Positions 4,798 through 5,549 of a DNA stretch of 5,549 bases are shown piece by piece. Made by a program: the position numbers and the translations under genes. Numbering within the stretch: position 1 is the stretch's first letter; each line of letters opens with the position of its first letter. The notes beneath the pieces were generated by a model. The model was given only the letters and a program-made list of their open reading frames with translations, did not search any database and was not told the origin of the DNA. Location: the NCBI GenBank assembly GCA_948888345.1, contig CAQTPN010000120.1, forward strand, positions 1 through 5,549. Reading direction: 5' to 3'. The DNA comes from an uncultured bacterium. Lineage in GTDB: Bacteria > Cyanobacteriota > Vampirovibrionia > Gastranaerophilales > Gastranaerophilaceae.

Positions 4798-5208
4798 ATG
4801 AGAATAAATTTTGCACCAAATGTAAACTTTAGAAGCGTAACACCTATTATTACAAAGAAAAATGATTTCCATAATGTTAAAGATGTTATAGATTTACTTG
4901 CCCCAAATGATGATTATTGCATAACAAACGCTACTGATTTGTATAAAAAGCACCCGTCAGTCGGCAAATTAACTAATGCCGTTAAGGAAGGAAAAGAAGT
5001 TGGCTTTTTAATAACAGGAAAAGAATATTTGAATTATATCCACTTTGAAAATGACTGGGCCTCTGAAACTGCGCCGACAAGGCACATAGATAAAAAGCCT
5101 GTCAGATTTTCAAATGCAGATATTAAAGATGATGATACATTGGATAAATTTTCAGAATTAATAAAAAGAATTAATGAAGATGCAAAGAAGATAGACGATG
5201 GAGAATAA
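4798..5208 (+). CDS. Small acidic protein of unknown function
   Basis: I do not recognise this 136-residue protein. The start is well supported: TGAGGAA (4786-4792) sits just before the ATG at 4798, a good promoter lies upstream and a strong terminator follows the stop. The N-terminus is MRINFAPNVNFRSVTP, an Asn/Phe-containing segment without signal-peptide character. The middle (about 24-82) looks like a small mixed alpha/beta region with HNVKDVIDLLAPNDDY, KLTNAVKEGKEVGFLITGKEYLNYIHF. The last ~35 residues are strongly charged and helical (ADIKDDDTLDKFSELIKRINEDAKKIDD). There is no transmembrane helix, cysteine cluster or catalytic motif that I can name. It appears to be its own transcription unit. 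Confidence 0.7.
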   Translation: MRINFAPNVNFRSVTPIITKKNDFHNVKDVIDLLAPNDDYCITNATDLYKKHPSVGKLTNAVKEGKEVGFLITGKEYLNYIHFENDWASETAPTRHIDKKPVRFSNADIKDDDTLDKFSELIKRINEDAKKIDDGE

Positions 5209-5210
5209 AA

Positions 5211-5246
5211 TAAAACACGCAGATGATTCACAATCTGCGTGTTTTA
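5211..5246. terminator. Strong bidirectional terminator
   Basis: TAAAACACGCAGAT (5211-5224) and ATCTGCGTGTTTTA (5233-5246) are perfect 14-bp inverted arms around the 8-base loop GATTCACA. A run of A residues leads in and TTTTA closes, so it reads as an intrinsic terminator in both directions. It starts three bases after the stop of the 4798 gene and lies 17 bases past the stop of the convergent gene at 5263. Confidence 0.85.
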
Positions 5247-5262
5247 ATAATAAATTATTTAA

Positions 5263-5549
5263 TTATATTCTGTTTTCCCAAACTCCGCCTTTTCTATCTA
5301 CAAGGGCATCATAGCAGGACCAGATTCTAAAAATTCCCGTTAAGCCTAAAACTGCGTGGGTTATATTTTTCTTTTTCTCATTTTTGTTTACGGCTTGACC
5401 AATCCCCGGCCAGATTAATAAAGATAGAGCAGCTGCACCTACTGATTTTCCCGTAACTTCGCCATCAGTACCGTGTGTGCCTTCGGCAAATGAGGGCATT
5501 CCCATAGAAATCATTCCAAAAATAACAAATGTTAATAAAACCTTTTTCA
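5263..5549 (-). CDS. Small signal-peptide protein with two hydrophobic segments, PGIGQ motif (start at the window edge)
   Basis: The minus-strand frame stays open to the right edge. Translated from the edge it reads KKVLLTFVIFGM..., and the two bases visible at 5548-5549 are the last two of an NTG codon, so the start codon very probably ends at 5548 with its first base just outside the window. An internal ATG at 5514 would cut off half the signal peptide and is unlikely to be the start. The complete protein would be about 95 residues: a Sec signal peptide with Lys-Lys, a hydrophobic core and a cleavage site after PSFA (residue 22); a short Gly/Thr region; a hydrophobic segment at 36-54 containing SLLIWPGIGQ; a Lys/Asn-rich loop (KNEKKKN, 56-62); and a second hydrophobic segment at 63-83 with FRIWSCYDAL. 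PGxGQ between two hydrophobic segments recalls TM2/DUF5683-like small membrane proteins, but this is only a resemblance. Function unknown. Confidence 0.75.
   Translation of the reverse strand, partial: KKVLLTFVIFGMISMGMPSFAEGTHGTDGEVTGKSVGAAALSLLIWPGIGQAVNKNEKKKNITHAVLGLTGIFRIWSCYDALVDRKGGVWENRI

Noticed and set aside
4663..4872. Minus-strand open frame of 69 codons across the 4671-4797 gap
   Set aside because: It overlaps the promoter and start of the well-supported gene at 4798 and has no family resemblance or ribosome binding site.
5034..5231. Minus-strand open frame of 65 codons
   Set aside because: Antisense to the 4798 gene, and its start would lie within the 5211-5246 terminator hairpin.
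1..5549. Insertion sequence, CRISPR array, or toxin-antitoxin/defence island
   Set aside because: No transposase, terminal repeats, regularly spaced repeats or recognisable defence genes were seen; the AAA+ protein alone is not evidence of a defence system.

Overview
The window is A+T-rich bacterial DNA, compactly arranged with eight protein genes and the tail of an rRNA operon. The most likely source is an uncultured gut member of the non-photosynthetic Cyanobacteriota (Vampirovibrionia/'Melainabacteria', Gastranaerophilales type). Two things suggest this. The first ~39 bases read as the 3' end of a 5S rRNA with the short 'GGGTAGCC...' arm I remember from cyanobacterial 5S molecules. Several proteins also start with Asn/Ser-rich or 'xINFxPNxNF'-like segments that I associate with that lineage. 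The assignment is an inference; an AT-rich Firmicute or Elusimicrobiota is the alternative.

Layout, left to right. 1-39: end of 5S rRNA, followed by a perfect 11-bp hairpin terminator (51-82). 138-791 (+): hexapeptide-repeat acetyltransferase of the Vat/XAT type (streptogramin A acetyltransferase-like). 853-1224 (+): CrcB/Fluc fluoride channel. 1242-1709 (-): YafP-like GNAT acetyltransferase, convergent with crcB and sharing a hairpin terminator that lies inside its own last codons. 1758-2438 (+): two-part MmcQ/YjbR protein. 2440-3609 (-): membrane-anchored AAA+ ATPase with a long Asn/Ser/Gln-rich N-terminus, ending one base from the MmcQ stop. 3720-4670 (+): glycerophosphodiester phosphodiesterase with a ~67-residue non-catalytic N-terminus, divergent from the ATPase gene. 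4798-5208 (+): small acidic protein of unknown function. 5263-5549 (-): small secreted or membrane protein with a signal peptide whose start codon straddles the right edge of the window.

The genes do not form one pathway. They are mostly single-gene transcription units, arranged tail-to-tail or head-to-head, separated by short gaps and bidirectional hairpins. Two modes of initiation alternate. The Vat-like, AAA+, GDPD and 4798 genes have clear Shine-Dalgarno sequences. crcB, the GNAT gene and the MmcQ gene have none; instead an extended -10 box (TGn-TAnAAT) sits only 6-10 bases before the ATG, predicting leaderless or near-leaderless mRNAs. I saw no insertion sequence, CRISPR array or tRNA gene, and no clear new multi-gene system. 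The features most worth pursuing are the leaderless promoter cluster, the anchored AAA+ ATPase with its divergent GDPD partner, and the Vat-like gene beside an rRNA operon.
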